From Bacteroidales bacterium (GTDB lineage: Bacteria > Bacteroidota > Bacteroidia > Bacteroidales > UBA932): a stretch of DNA of 32,276 nt. The stretch covers positions 1 to 32,276 of the forward strand of contig JAFSMS010000007.1 of assembly GCA_017447815.1 (NCBI GenBank), in the 5' to 3' direction. Position numbers and translations under genes: made by a program. Every line of letters begins with the position of its first letter. Position 1 is the first letter of the stretch. The notes beneath the pieces were generated by a model. The model was given only the letters and a program-made list of their open reading frames with translations. It ran no database searches and had not been told where the DNA came from. Shown piece by piece: positions 22,403-31,500 of this stretch.

Positions 22403-24150
22403 TGAAAGAGGGAAGACACGACAGGGACTCCGCGTCCACGCTGAAACTTATGAGCCGCTATATGAAGGGCAGCACGGGTTTCTTCGTGGTCTCGTTCCTG
22501 CTCCTGATCATCGATCTGGCTTCCTATATCCTGCCGCCCTTCTTCCAGCAGGTTTACACGGACAACGTCATTACGCGCAAGAACCCCGAATGGTTCGGCC
22601 CCCTGATGTTCTTCTACATAGCGCTGTTTCTCTTGGAACTGGTGACCTGGCTGGTGGTGAGCCCCTTGCGTAAGAGGCACTTCTCCAAGCTGAACATCCT
22701 GGCCAATTCCCGCTTTGTCATCAGCCTCCTGCGGCTTTCCATGAGTCGGGTAGAGCAATTCACCTCCGGGGAACTGGTGGCCCGCTATACCAGCATCCGT
22801 ACGGTGTCCCGCACCATGGACAAGTTCTCATCGGCCGTGGTCTTCAGCCTCCGCCCCCTCATCTGTTCCTGGCTGCTGCTCACCTACAGCTGGAAACTGG
22901 GTCTGGTCGTGGTGATATCGATGCTGGCGCTGGTGCTGGTGATGCGGGCTACAGCCAACACGCTCAAGCAGAAGGCCCGGGGATCCGAGGTGACGGACGC
23001 CCGGCTGCAGGGACTCACCTCCACCGGCATCAAGAATATAGAGACCATCAAGTCCATGGGCGGGGAGCGCAACTTCTTCAGCCAGTGGGAGAGCGCTTTT
23101 GTGGAGGCGCTCAACGCCCGGGTCAAAACGAACTCCAGCATGATGAGGGTGGGGGCCATCCCCCTGCTGGTCTTGCATTTGAGCAACGCCCTCATCCTGT
23201 GCCTGGGCGCCTGGTATATCCTCAAGGGAGAACTTACCCCCGGTATGCTCCTGGCCTCCCAGGCCCTGGCTACCAGTATCATCTTCCCTGTCAACTTCGG
23301 CATTACCACCGCCCAGTTCCTGTTCCGTTCCCACGCAGCCATGGAGCGCTTGGAAGAGGTGGAGGAAGCCAGCCTGGAGGGAAACAGCCTGACGCTTCCG
23401 GAGATAGACCGGCTTCCCGCCCGGTCCAAACTGAGCGGAGAGGTGGAACTGCGCAATGTCACGTTCGGCTATGACCGGAGCCAGCCTCCGGTACTCAAGA
23501 ACTTCTCGCTCAAGATTACTCCCGGCCAGCGGGTGGCCTTCGTGGGCTTTTCCGGCTGCGGAAAAAGCACCATCGCCAAACTCATCTCCGGCCTGTACGA
23601 GCCATGGGAAGGAGAGGTCCTGCTGGACGGCATTCCCGTGCAGAAGGTCAACCGTGCGGTAAAGAACAACTCCCTCTCGGTTGTCAACCAGGAAATCACC
23701 CTTTTTGAGGGTACCATCGCCGACAATATCAAAATGTGGGACGAGTCCATCGAAGATTTCTCCATGGTGATGGCCGCCCACGACGCCCAGATTCACCAGG
23801 ACATTGCCGCGCGCCCCGGCGCCTACCATACGCTGCTGGCCGATAACGGGAAAAATTTCAGCGGCGGACAGCGCCAGCGCATCGAGATCGCTACCGCCCT
23901 GGCCAAAGACCCCACCATCCTCATTATGGACGAGGGAACATCGGCCCTGGATCCCAAGACGGAAGAGCAGGTGATGCAGCATATCAACAACCTGGGCATC
24001 ACCCTCATCCTCATAGCCCACCGCCTCAGCACCATCCGGGACTGCGACTGCATCTACGTGATGGAACGCGGTCAACTGCTGCAGCAGGGCACCCACCAGG
24101 AACTTATGCAGCAGGAAGGACTTTACCGTGAACTGATGAAATATGCCTGA
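22402..24150 (+). CDS. NHLM-type ABC transporter permease-ATPase without peptidase domain
   Basis: This protein should be one half of an export ABC transporter for a peptide or protein. It has 582 residues. The membrane domain (about 15-320) includes FFVVSFLLLIIDLASYILPP, FFYIALFLLELVTWLVV and LLVLHLSNALILCLGAWYIL. The ATPase domain has Walker A FSGCGKST with Lys388, signature FSGGQRQR, Walker B ILIMDEGTSALD and H-loop IAHRLSTI, all intact. Family members of the NHLP peptidase/permease/ATPase type carry an N-terminal C39 Cys-protease domain of about 130 residues that cuts the leader peptide. Here the gene starts directly at the first membrane helix region, so that domain is missing. It shares one base with the HlyD-like stop, and the next ABC gene follows 3 bases after its TGA. 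Confidence 0.88.
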   Translation: MKEGRHDRDSASTLKLMSRYMKGSTGFFVVSFLLLIIDLASYILPPFFQQVYTDNVITRKNPEWFGPLMFFYIALFLLELVTWLVVSPLRKRHFSKLNILANSRFVISLLRLSMSRVEQFTSGELVARYTSIRTVSRTMDKFSSAVVFSLRPLICSWLLLTYSWKLGLVVVISMLALVLVMRATANTLKQKARGSEVTDARLQGLTSTGIKNIETIKSMGGERNFFSQWESAFVEALNARVKTNSSMMRVGAIPLLVLHLSNALILCLGAWYILKGELTPGMLLASQALATSIIFPVNFGITTAQFLFRSHAAMERLEEVEEASLEGNSLTLPEIDRLPARSKLSGEVELRNVTFGYDRSQPPVLKNFSLKITPGQRVAFVGFSGCGKSTIAKLISGLYEPWEGEVLLDGIPVQKVNRAVKNNSLSVVNQEITLFEGTIADNIKMWDESIEDFSMVMAAHDAQIHQDIAARPGAYHTLLADNGKNFSGGQRQRIEIATALAKDPTILIMDEGTSALDPKTEEQVMQHINNLGITLILIAHRLSTIRDCDCIYVMERGQLLQQGTHQELMQQEGLYRELMKYA

Positions 24151-24153
24151 GCC

Positions 24154-26259
24154 ATGAACGATCTCTTCTTTGACCAGCTGGTCCAGCGCATAGAGGGCGA
24201 CAAAAAGGCCTTGAATGCCGTCGCCGACATCTTCCGGGGAATGATTGACCGCAAGATGTGGGAGAAACTCACCCATCAGCGGGAAATCCCGACCGACATC
24301 AAGCAGATTGAGGAGCAGTTCTATCAGCAGCAGATCTTTTTCCGCCAGGTGACGCTGGAGGGCAAGTGGTGGCGCTGCTGCTCGGGTAAACTCCTGGCTT
24401 TCACGGCCGATGCCGACGTCCCCGTCATTCTCACCCCCCATTTCGCCGACTATTCCTTCGTGCATCCCGAAAGCGGACAGCGCTGCCGGGCCGGCAAGGA
24501 CCACACCCTCCTCAAGCCGGAGGCTTTCTCCCTTTGTTATCCCTTGCCTCCCCAGAAACTCACGATAGGATCCTTTATGGGATATGCCCTTCGGCAACTG
24601 AGTGTTTACGACGGCATCTTTGCCCTGCTGGCCTGCCTGGCCGTGGTGCTGCTCACCATGTTTACCCCGTACGTGTGCAAGGTCTTGTTCAACGAGGTCA
24701 TTCCCTCCGGAGACACGGCCCAGCTCGTCCCCATCGCCACGCTGTTGTTCAGCGCAGCCGTGGGTCTGGTGACGGTGCAACTCATCCGCAACCTGCTGGT
24801 TGTGCGGATGAAGGACAAGACCGAATACGCCCTGCAGGCGCCCCTGATGACGCGCCTCCTGATGCTCCCCACCACCTTCTTCAAGCGATATGCGCCCGGA
24901 GACCTCTCCAACCGTGTGCTGTCGGTGGTACGGCTGTTCACCCAGCTCTCGCAGGATATGATTTCCACCGTGCTGTCCATGATCTTTACGGTGGTCATGT
25001 TTGTCCAGTTCTTCACCTATGGCGGCCCGCTGCTGTGGACCGGTATCCTGGTCATTGCCGTGTACGCCTTCACCGTTTTCGTCCAGTACCATTACAAAGC
25101 CATGGTGCAGGAGCGTGCCAACGCCAGCGCATCCAAACTCACGGGGCTCATCTTCAACCTGGTATCGGGTGCGCAGAAGATCCGTACCAACGGGGCCGAA
25201 ATCCGGGCCTTCCGCCACTGGGCGGTGGCCTACGAACCCTCCGACGCCTTCAGCAGCCGCTATCCGGCCATGTTCACCATCAGCAACGCGTTCAGTTACA
25301 ACACCCGCCTGCTGCCCATCATCGTGACCATGCTGGCCGCCTGGCACTACGGTCTGGGCCTGTCGGACTACATCGCGTACTGCAGCGTCCTCACCATCGC
25401 CGTGGGGGCCGTGGAGCAGTTTGAGCAGATTACCAAGGACGTGGCGCTGCTGGCCCCGGAAATCAGCCTTTGCCGCCCCATCCTGGAAGCCGAATCCGAA
25501 ATCCAGAGCGGCACCGAAATGCTCCGGCAGGTAAGCGGCTCCATAGACATCACCGGCCTCAAGTTCCGCTACGCCGCCGATATGCCCTACATCTTTGACG
25601 GGCTCGACCTGCATATCGATCCCGGAGACTACGTGGCCCTGGTGGGGCCTTCCGGCTGCGGAAAGAGCACGCTGATGCGCTTGCTGCTGGGCTTTGAGAA
25701 GCCCGAAAGCGGATCCATCTTCTATGATGAGCACAACCTGGAAGACGTGAACCTGCCCAGCCTGCGCCGCTACTGCGTGAGTATCTGCCTGCAGGACGGC
25801 CAACTGGTGGAAGGGACCATTCGTGACAACATCCTGTTCGGCAATGGCTGGTTTCCGGATGAACAGGTTCGGGAGGCCGTCTGCATGGCCGCCCTGGACA
25901 AGGACATCCAGGACATGCCGATGGGGCTTGATACCCGGATATCGGCTGACGGACAGGGGGTTTCCGGCGGTCAGCGCCAGAGAATCCTCATGGCCCGCGC
26001 CCTGATCCGCAAGCCCAGGATCATTTTCCTGGACGAGGCGACGTCGGCCCTGGACAATATCAGCCAGTACAGAATTGCCCAGAACCTGGCCCGGATGAAA
26101 TGTACCCGCATCACCATTGCGCACCGGATGAGCACCATCCGGGAGTGCAACCGCATCATTGTGCTTGCCGGAGGCCGGGTGGCCGAAGAAGGCAGTTATG
26201 ACGACCTTGTGGCAAAAGGCGGCCTGTTCAGTGAAATCATCAAACGGCAGACTGTATGA
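24154..26259 (+). CDS. NHLM-type ABC transporter permease-ATPase with long N-terminal domain
   Basis: This is the second half-transporter, similar to the NHLP export permease/ATPase subunit. It has 701 residues. The N-terminal soluble region (about 1-140) contains PVILTPHFADYSFVHPESGQ and PEAFSLCYPLPPQKL, closely matching the family's N-terminal domain (PVALLP..Y.L.DP.TG..). The six-helix membrane domain runs from about 150 to 440, starting near IFALLACLAVVLLTMF. The ATPase domain has GPSGCGKST with Lys504, VSGGQRQR, IIFLDEATSALD and TIAHRMSTI, all intact. It probably pairs with the preceding ABC protein as a heterodimer. Its TGA overlaps the TolC-like ATG (ATGA at 26256-26259). Confidence 0.9.
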   Translation: MNDLFFDQLVQRIEGDKKALNAVADIFRGMIDRKMWEKLTHQREIPTDIKQIEEQFYQQQIFFRQVTLEGKWWRCCSGKLLAFTADADVPVILTPHFADYSFVHPESGQRCRAGKDHTLLKPEAFSLCYPLPPQKLTIGSFMGYALRQLSVYDGIFALLACLAVVLLTMFTPYVCKVLFNEVIPSGDTAQLVPIATLLFSAAVGLVTVQLIRNLLVVRMKDKTEYALQAPLMTRLLMLPTTFFKRYAPGDLSNRVLSVVRLFTQLSQDMISTVLSMIFTVVMFVQFFTYGGPLLWTGILVIAVYAFTVFVQYHYKAMVQERANASASKLTGLIFNLVSGAQKIRTNGAEIRAFRHWAVAYEPSDAFSSRYPAMFTISNAFSYNTRLLPIIVTMLAAWHYGLGLSDYIAYCSVLTIAVGAVEQFEQITKDVALLAPEISLCRPILEAESEIQSGTEMLRQVSGSIDITGLKFRYAADMPYIFDGLDLHIDPGDYVALVGPSGCGKSTLMRLLLGFEKPESGSIFYDEHNLEDVNLPSLRRYCVSICLQDGQLVEGTIRDNILFGNGWFPDEQVREAVCMAALDKDIQDMPMGLDTRISADGQGVSGGQRQRILMARALIRKPRIIFLDEATSALDNISQYRIAQNLARMKCTRITIAHRMSTIRECNRIIVLAGGRVAEEGSYDDLVAKGGLFSEIIKRQTV

Positions 26260-27671
26260 GAAAGTGGTTTTTTGCGATCGTCCTCCTGTGCTGCTTGCCG
26301 CTGACAGGCAGGGCCCAGAGCCTGGATGAAGTGATCCGGCTGGCCCAGGACAGCACCATCATGGCTTTCCAGAGCCGCTACCAGTTCGAGTACAACTCCC
26401 TGCGCTACGCCCGCTTCGAAGCGCTCCGCAAGCCGCAGTTGGAATTCCGCTTCTCGCCCGCCTACCAGCGCATCATCGCCGATCCGGACCGTCCATACGT
26501 GTACCTGCGCAACTTCGACCGCTTCTCCTCGTCCGCAAAACTGAGGCTGAGCCAGAAACTGCTGGGCTTGGGCGGCGACGCCTTCGTGGAGAGCCAGGCC
26601 CTGTGGAGCGAATATTTCGGGCGGGATGTGAACAACCGCCCCCGGGACATCGTGGCCGTTCCTTTCAGCGTTGGCTATCAGCAGTCCCTTATCGGCTACA
26701 ATCCCTATCGATGGGAGAAAATCGTGGAGGGCCAGCGGCTGGAGACGGCCCGGAAAGAACTGAACTACCAGTTGTACCGCATCGCCGAGGAAGCCACCGT
26801 CCGTTTCTTCCGCCTGGCCTGTGCCCAGGGCAAACTGGACATGTGCCTGCGCAACAAGGAGACGGCCGATACCCTGTATGCCATCGCCCGGGAAAAAGCC
26901 GGCATCGCCATGATCACCCTGGCCGAACTCCGGTCGCTGGAGTTGCAGCGGCTCAATGCCGCCAATGCGCTCCTGAGCGCCAGGGGAGAGGAGCAACTGG
27001 CGCGGGAATCCCTGCTGTCCTATCTCCGTACGGACGCCATCCCGCCGGGCGCCCGGCTCACCGTACCCACCGGCATCAAGCCGGTTCCGCTCAGCGACGA
27101 CGATGTCCTGGAACTCGCCCGCAGCAACAGTCCGGCCCTCCAGCAAAAGCAGATGGAAATCTCCGAGGCGCTCCAGCAGCAGCACAAAGTCCGCCGGGAG
27201 CATGGCGTGAAAGTGGGCGTGGACCTCAGCGTGGGCATACAGCAGATCAGCAACACCTTCCTGGGCGCCTACCGCAACCCGCAGTTCTTTATGTTGGGAG
27301 GCGTCACCCTGAGCGTCCCGCTGATGGACCACGGTGCCGCGAGGAAGGGGGTGGCCGCCGCATCGGCCTGGAAAGCCCGCGAGGAACAGGCCCTCCGGGA
27401 GGAGGAACGCGCCCTGGCCGAAGACGTCACAACCACGCTGGACAAACTCCGTTCCCACGAGCAGCTGCTCACCCATACCGCCGAAGCCGTGGCCCTGGCC
27501 GATGAAGTTTTTTCCCTTACGGCCGAAAACTACGCCAACGGCCTCTGCGACATCAACACCTACTCCCTGGCCCAAAACCGGCGGGACAACGCCTATAACC
27601 AGCATTTGGCGGCATTGGCCGGCTACTGGACCACGTATTACCACTTATTAACCCTTACGCAGTATGAATAG
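26256..27671 (+). CDS. TolC-family outer-membrane channel protein
   Basis: TolC-like proteins form trimeric outer-membrane ducts for export. The protein has 471 residues. A Sec signal (MRKWFFAIVLLCCLPLTGRA, cut near AQS) is followed by SLDEVIRLAQDST, the usual first helix of the family. Two repeats of long helices with beta-strands are visible: KLRLSQKLLGLGG and VPFSVGYQQSLIGYN are strand regions, and the helices include IAEEATVRFFRLACAQGKLD and, later, LDKLRSHEQLLTHTAEAVAL. The second strand pair includes FMLGGVTLSVPLMDHG. The C-terminal repeat ends in SLAQNRRDNAYNQHLAALAGYW. It overlaps the ABC gene by 4 bases and the lipoprotein adaptor by 8, so it belongs to the exporter. Confidence 0.9.
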   Translation: MRKWFFAIVLLCCLPLTGRAQSLDEVIRLAQDSTIMAFQSRYQFEYNSLRYARFEALRKPQLEFRFSPAYQRIIADPDRPYVYLRNFDRFSSSAKLRLSQKLLGLGGDAFVESQALWSEYFGRDVNNRPRDIVAVPFSVGYQQSLIGYNPYRWEKIVEGQRLETARKELNYQLYRIAEEATVRFFRLACAQGKLDMCLRNKETADTLYAIAREKAGIAMITLAELRSLELQRLNAANALLSARGEEQLARESLLSYLRTDAIPPGARLTVPTGIKPVPLSDDDVLELARSNSPALQQKQMEISEALQQQHKVRREHGVKVGVDLSVGIQQISNTFLGAYRNPQFFMLGGVTLSVPLMDHGAARKGVAAASAWKAREEQALREEERALAEDVTTTLDKLRSHEQLLTHTAEAVALADEVFSLTAENYANGLCDINTYSLAQNRRDNAYNQHLAALAGYWTTYYHLLTLTQYE

Positions 27672-28497
27672 GTATCTCGTACTCATCGGCCTGCTCGGCG
27701 TTTTCTCCGCCTGTTTTTCCCGCCAGCCGGCTTCCCTTCCGCCGGTCCAGGCAGAGCCGGAGACCGTTCCGGCGGACCCCGTCGGGGTGCAGAACCGGAA
27801 TCTCCAGCGTTCGATAGAGGCCGAAGGCTTTTCCAGCAAGGGAACCATCCAGGCCGTCACCGAAGTGCCCGTCTATAGCCGTATCGGCGAGCAAATCGTG
27901 GAGTTCAACCTGGTGCTGGGCCAGCGCGTCCGCAAGGGGCAGGTGGTGGTCCGGCTCAACCAGTCGGTCCTTCAGGACAAGATTGCCCGGGGACAGGCCG
28001 AACTGGAAAAGGCCGAATTCCAGTACCAGTCCATCCTGATGGGGCAGGGCTACAAGCGGGGGGAACTGGAGAAAGCCCCCGAAGAAATCCAGCACCTGGC
28101 CCGCGTGAACAGCGGATACAATACGGCCAAGGCCGCCCTGCAGCAACTGGAGCACGAACTCACCTACTGCACCGTCACCGCTCCTGTCTCGGGCGCCGTA
28201 AGCCGCATCGACGCCACGTTGTACGGCGCGGCCACACCCGGTGTCCCGCTCTTTTATATCGTTGATACCGAGCATCTGAAAGTATGCTTCGACGTCTTGG
28301 AGAACGAACTCCGGAAATTCCAGAAAGGAGCCCGGATTCAGGTTATCTCCATCGCCTATCCCACCGAGGTCCACCAGGCCGAGGTGTCGGCCATCAGTCC
28401 CGTGGTGGAAAAAAGCGGGATGGTGCATCTGGAGGCCGTGCTGCAGCCCCATCCGCACCTGATGCCCGGCATGACCGCCATCGTCACCCTGCAGTGA
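27664..28497 (+). CDS. Periplasmic adaptor lipoprotein (HlyD/RND MFP family)
   Basis: This is a second membrane-fusion protein in the same cluster, with 277 residues and the lipobox FSAC (Cys17). The lipoyl half-motif begins at VPVYSRIGEQIVEFNLVLGQ and is closed at TYCTVTAPVSGAVSRID. Between them is a helical hairpin (about 98-165) with IARGQAELEKAEFQYQSIL and an ALQQLEHEL return helix. A beta-barrel domain follows, ending in HLMPGMTAIVTLQ. This is the layout of RND-type adaptors rather than NHLM HlyD. As a lipoprotein it would sit on the inner or outer membrane in the periplasm and could contact the TolC-like protein, supplying the hairpin that the first HlyD-like protein lacks. It overlaps the TolC gene by 8 bases. 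Confidence 0.85.
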   Translation: MNRYLVLIGLLGVFSACFSRQPASLPPVQAEPETVPADPVGVQNRNLQRSIEAEGFSSKGTIQAVTEVPVYSRIGEQIVEFNLVLGQRVRKGQVVVRLNQSVLQDKIARGQAELEKAEFQYQSILMGQGYKRGELEKAPEEIQHLARVNSGYNTAKAALQQLEHELTYCTVTAPVSGAVSRIDATLYGAATPGVPLFYIVDTEHLKVCFDVLENELRKFQKGARIQVISIAYPTEVHQAEVSAISPVVEKSGMVHLEAVLQPHPHLMPGMTAIVTLQ

Positions 28498-28517
28498 GGG
28501 AAATGTTGATAACTTGA

Positions 28518-28549
28518 TTTGGGCGGACAAGGGAAAAACGTTACCTTTG
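28518..28549 (+). promoter_or_regulatory. dnaE promoter
   Basis: TTTG at 28518-28521, a 20-base spacer and TACCTTTG at 28542-28549 match the Bacteroidetes consensus TTTG-N19-21-TAnnTTTG in full. The ATG at 28555 follows 5 bases after the box, so the transcript should start at or near the start codon (leaderless). Confidence 0.82.
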
Positions 28550-28554
28550 TTCCT

Positions 28555-31500
28555 ATGAGTTTTGTGCACCTTCATGTCCATACCCAGTACTCCATCCTGG
28601 ACGGACTTTCTTCCATAGGACAGCTTTTCGACCGGGCCGATGAACTGGGCATGCCGGCCCTGGCCATCACCGACCACGGCAACATGTACGGCGTCAAGGA
28701 GTTCTTCAAATACGCCAAGAAACACCCCAACGTAAAGCCCATCATCGGCTGTGAGGTTTACGTGTCCAAGGGGGACCACCGGCTGCGCGAAAAGGGATAC
28801 TACCACCTGATTCTGCTGGCCAAGAACTACACCGGCTACCTGAACCTGGTGAAAATCGTGTCGGAAGGGCACGTGAACGGCATGTACTATCGGCCCAGGG
28901 TGAGCCATGAGGTGATTGAAAAGCACCACGGGGGGCTCATCTGCTCGTCGGCCTGTATGGCGGGCGAGGTGCCGCGCGCCATTCTCGCGCATGACGAAAA
29001 AGCCGTGGAGAAGGCCATCCTGTGGCACAAACGGGTATTCGGGGAAGACTACTACCTGGAGGTGATGAAGCACAAGACGGAGGTCCCCGGCCTGGACAAC
29101 GAACTGTACAAAAACCAGTGCTACTACGACGAGGAAATCTTCCGCCTGGGGCAGAAGTACGGCGTGAAGGTGATCGCCACCAACGACGCCCACTTCGTCC
29201 GCAAGGAGGACGGTCCCGTGCACGACCGTCTTATATGCCTGACAACCAACGCTTACATCGACGACACCGACCGCCTGCGCTACACCCAGCAGGAATACAT
29301 CAAGTCGGAGGAGGAGATGCTCGCGCTGTTCCCGGACCATCCGGAGGCCCTGGAAAACACGCTGGAGGTGGCTGCAAAGGTGGAATCCTACTCCATCGAC
29401 CGGGACCCCGTGCTGCCCGTTTATGAGATCGACCCCGCCTTCATGGCCGATATCGACACATACCTGGAAAAGTACAAGGACATCATCGATACCGGCCGAT
29501 GCGACAAGCACGGCACCTACCGCGGAGACGGTTTCTGCCATTCGGTGGCCTACCTGTGTCACCTCACCTACCAGGGAGCGCACCAGCGCTATGGGGAAAC
29601 GCTGACCCCGGAACAGGAGGAGCGCATCGACTTTGAGCTCAAGACCATTTGCCGCATGGGCTTCCCGGACTATTTCCTCATTGTCCAGGACTATATCGCC
29701 GCCTCCCGCGCCGCCGGTTCCATGGTGGGGCCGGGCCGTGGCAGCGCCGCCGGTTCCGTGGTCGCTTACTGCCTCAGAATCACCAATCTGGACCCCATCA
29801 AATACCAACTCCTGTTCGAGCGTTTCCTGAATCCGGACCGCATCTCCATGCCGGATATCGACGTGGATTTCGAAGACCTCACCAAGGCGCACGACTACGT
29901 GGAAAAGAAATACGGGGCCGACCACGTCTCCCGCGTGATTACCTTCGGCACCATGGCGGCCAAGAGCGCCATCAAGGACGTGGCCCGCATCAGCCATGTC
30001 TCCATCGACGAGAGCAACCGCCTCACCAAGATGGTCCCCGACCGCCTGAGCGACGACAAGGGAAACGACGTGAAGATAACCCTCAAAAACTGCCTCAAGT
30101 ATGTCCCGGAGATGAAAAAGGAGTTGGAAAGCGGCCCTGAAATCAACCGGGAAGTGCTCAGATATGCCGCCGCGCTGGAAGGCACGGTGCGGCAGGTGGG
30201 CATGCATGCCTGCGCCACCATCATCGGCCGGGGAGACCTCACCGACTACCTCCCCATCTGCCTGTCCAAGGATAAGGAAACGGGGCTGGACGTGCATACA
30301 TCCCAGTATGACGGCCACTACATCGAAGAGGTGGGCATGCTCAAGATGGACTTCCTGGGGCTGATTACGCTCCAGATCATCCACAACTGCCTGGACCTTA
30401 TCAAAGAGCATCACGGCGAAGAAATCGATATCGAGGCCATTCCCATCGACGACGCCCCTACATACGAACTCTACGGCCGCGGAGACACCACCGCCGTGTT
30501 CCAGTTTGAATCGGAGGGCATGAAAACCTGGCTGCAGAAACTGCGCCCGTCCCGTTTCGAGGACCTTATCGCCATGAACGCCCTGTACCGGCCGGGGCCG
30601 ATGGATTACATCCCGGACTTCGTGGCCCGCAAACTGGGCGAACAGGCCATAGAATACGACCTCCCCGAAATGGAGGAATACCTGCAGGACACCTATGGCG
30701 TCACGGTGTACCAGGAGCAGGTGATGCTGCTGTCCCAGAAGTTGGCCGGTTTCACCAAGGGCGAGGCCGACAAACTCCGCAAGGCCATGGGAAAGAAGCA
30801 GATAGACATCCTGAACTCCCTCAAGGACAAGTTCATGGCGGGCGGCACGGCCAACGGCCATCCGGAAAAGGTGCTGGACAAGATTTGGAAAGACTGGGAG
30901 AAGTTTGCCCAGTACGCCTTCAACAAGTCGCACGCTACCTGCTATGCCTGGGTGAGTTACCAGACGGGCTGGCTCAAGTGCCACTATCCTTCCGAGTTCT
31001 TTGCCAGTTGCCTGAACTGCGCCAAGAGCATGGAGGAAATCACCAAGATCATGGACGACTGCAAAGGCCATGGCATCAAGGTGCTGAGCCCCGACATCAA
31101 CGAAAGTTCCGGCCATTTCACCGTAAACAAGAACGGCGATGTCCGCTTCTCCCTGGGCTCCATCAAGGGTTTTGGCGCGAACGTTGTGGATGCCATCGTC
31201 AAGGAAAGGGATGAAAACGGCCTGTTCACCGACATTTACGATTTTACGGAGCGCATGGCGGGCAGCGTGAACCGCAAGAGTTTCGAGTCGCTGGTGAATT
31301 CCGGCGCTTTCGACAGTTTCGGCCACAAGCGCAGCATGTACTTCCAGCCGGGCCGCGGGGGAGAACTGTTCATCGACCTTGTCACCCGTTACGGAGAACT
31401 TTACAAGAACGACACCATTTCCAGCGCTTCCTCGCTCTTCGGAGACATGGAGGAGATGAAGCCGGAGCGCCCGCCCCTCCCGGATTATGAGGGGGAGATG

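Noticed and set aside
22828-26124. Very long open frame on the minus strand opposite the two ABC genes
   Set aside because: It is antisense to two clear ABC proteins, has low-complexity His/Gly/Val-rich translation and no recognisable domain. It is a by-product of GC-rich codon bias.
27655-31326. Very long open frame on the minus strand opposite dnaE and the adaptor gene
   Set aside because: It spans the antisense of two well-supported genes, and its translation resembles no protein family. Codon bias explains it.
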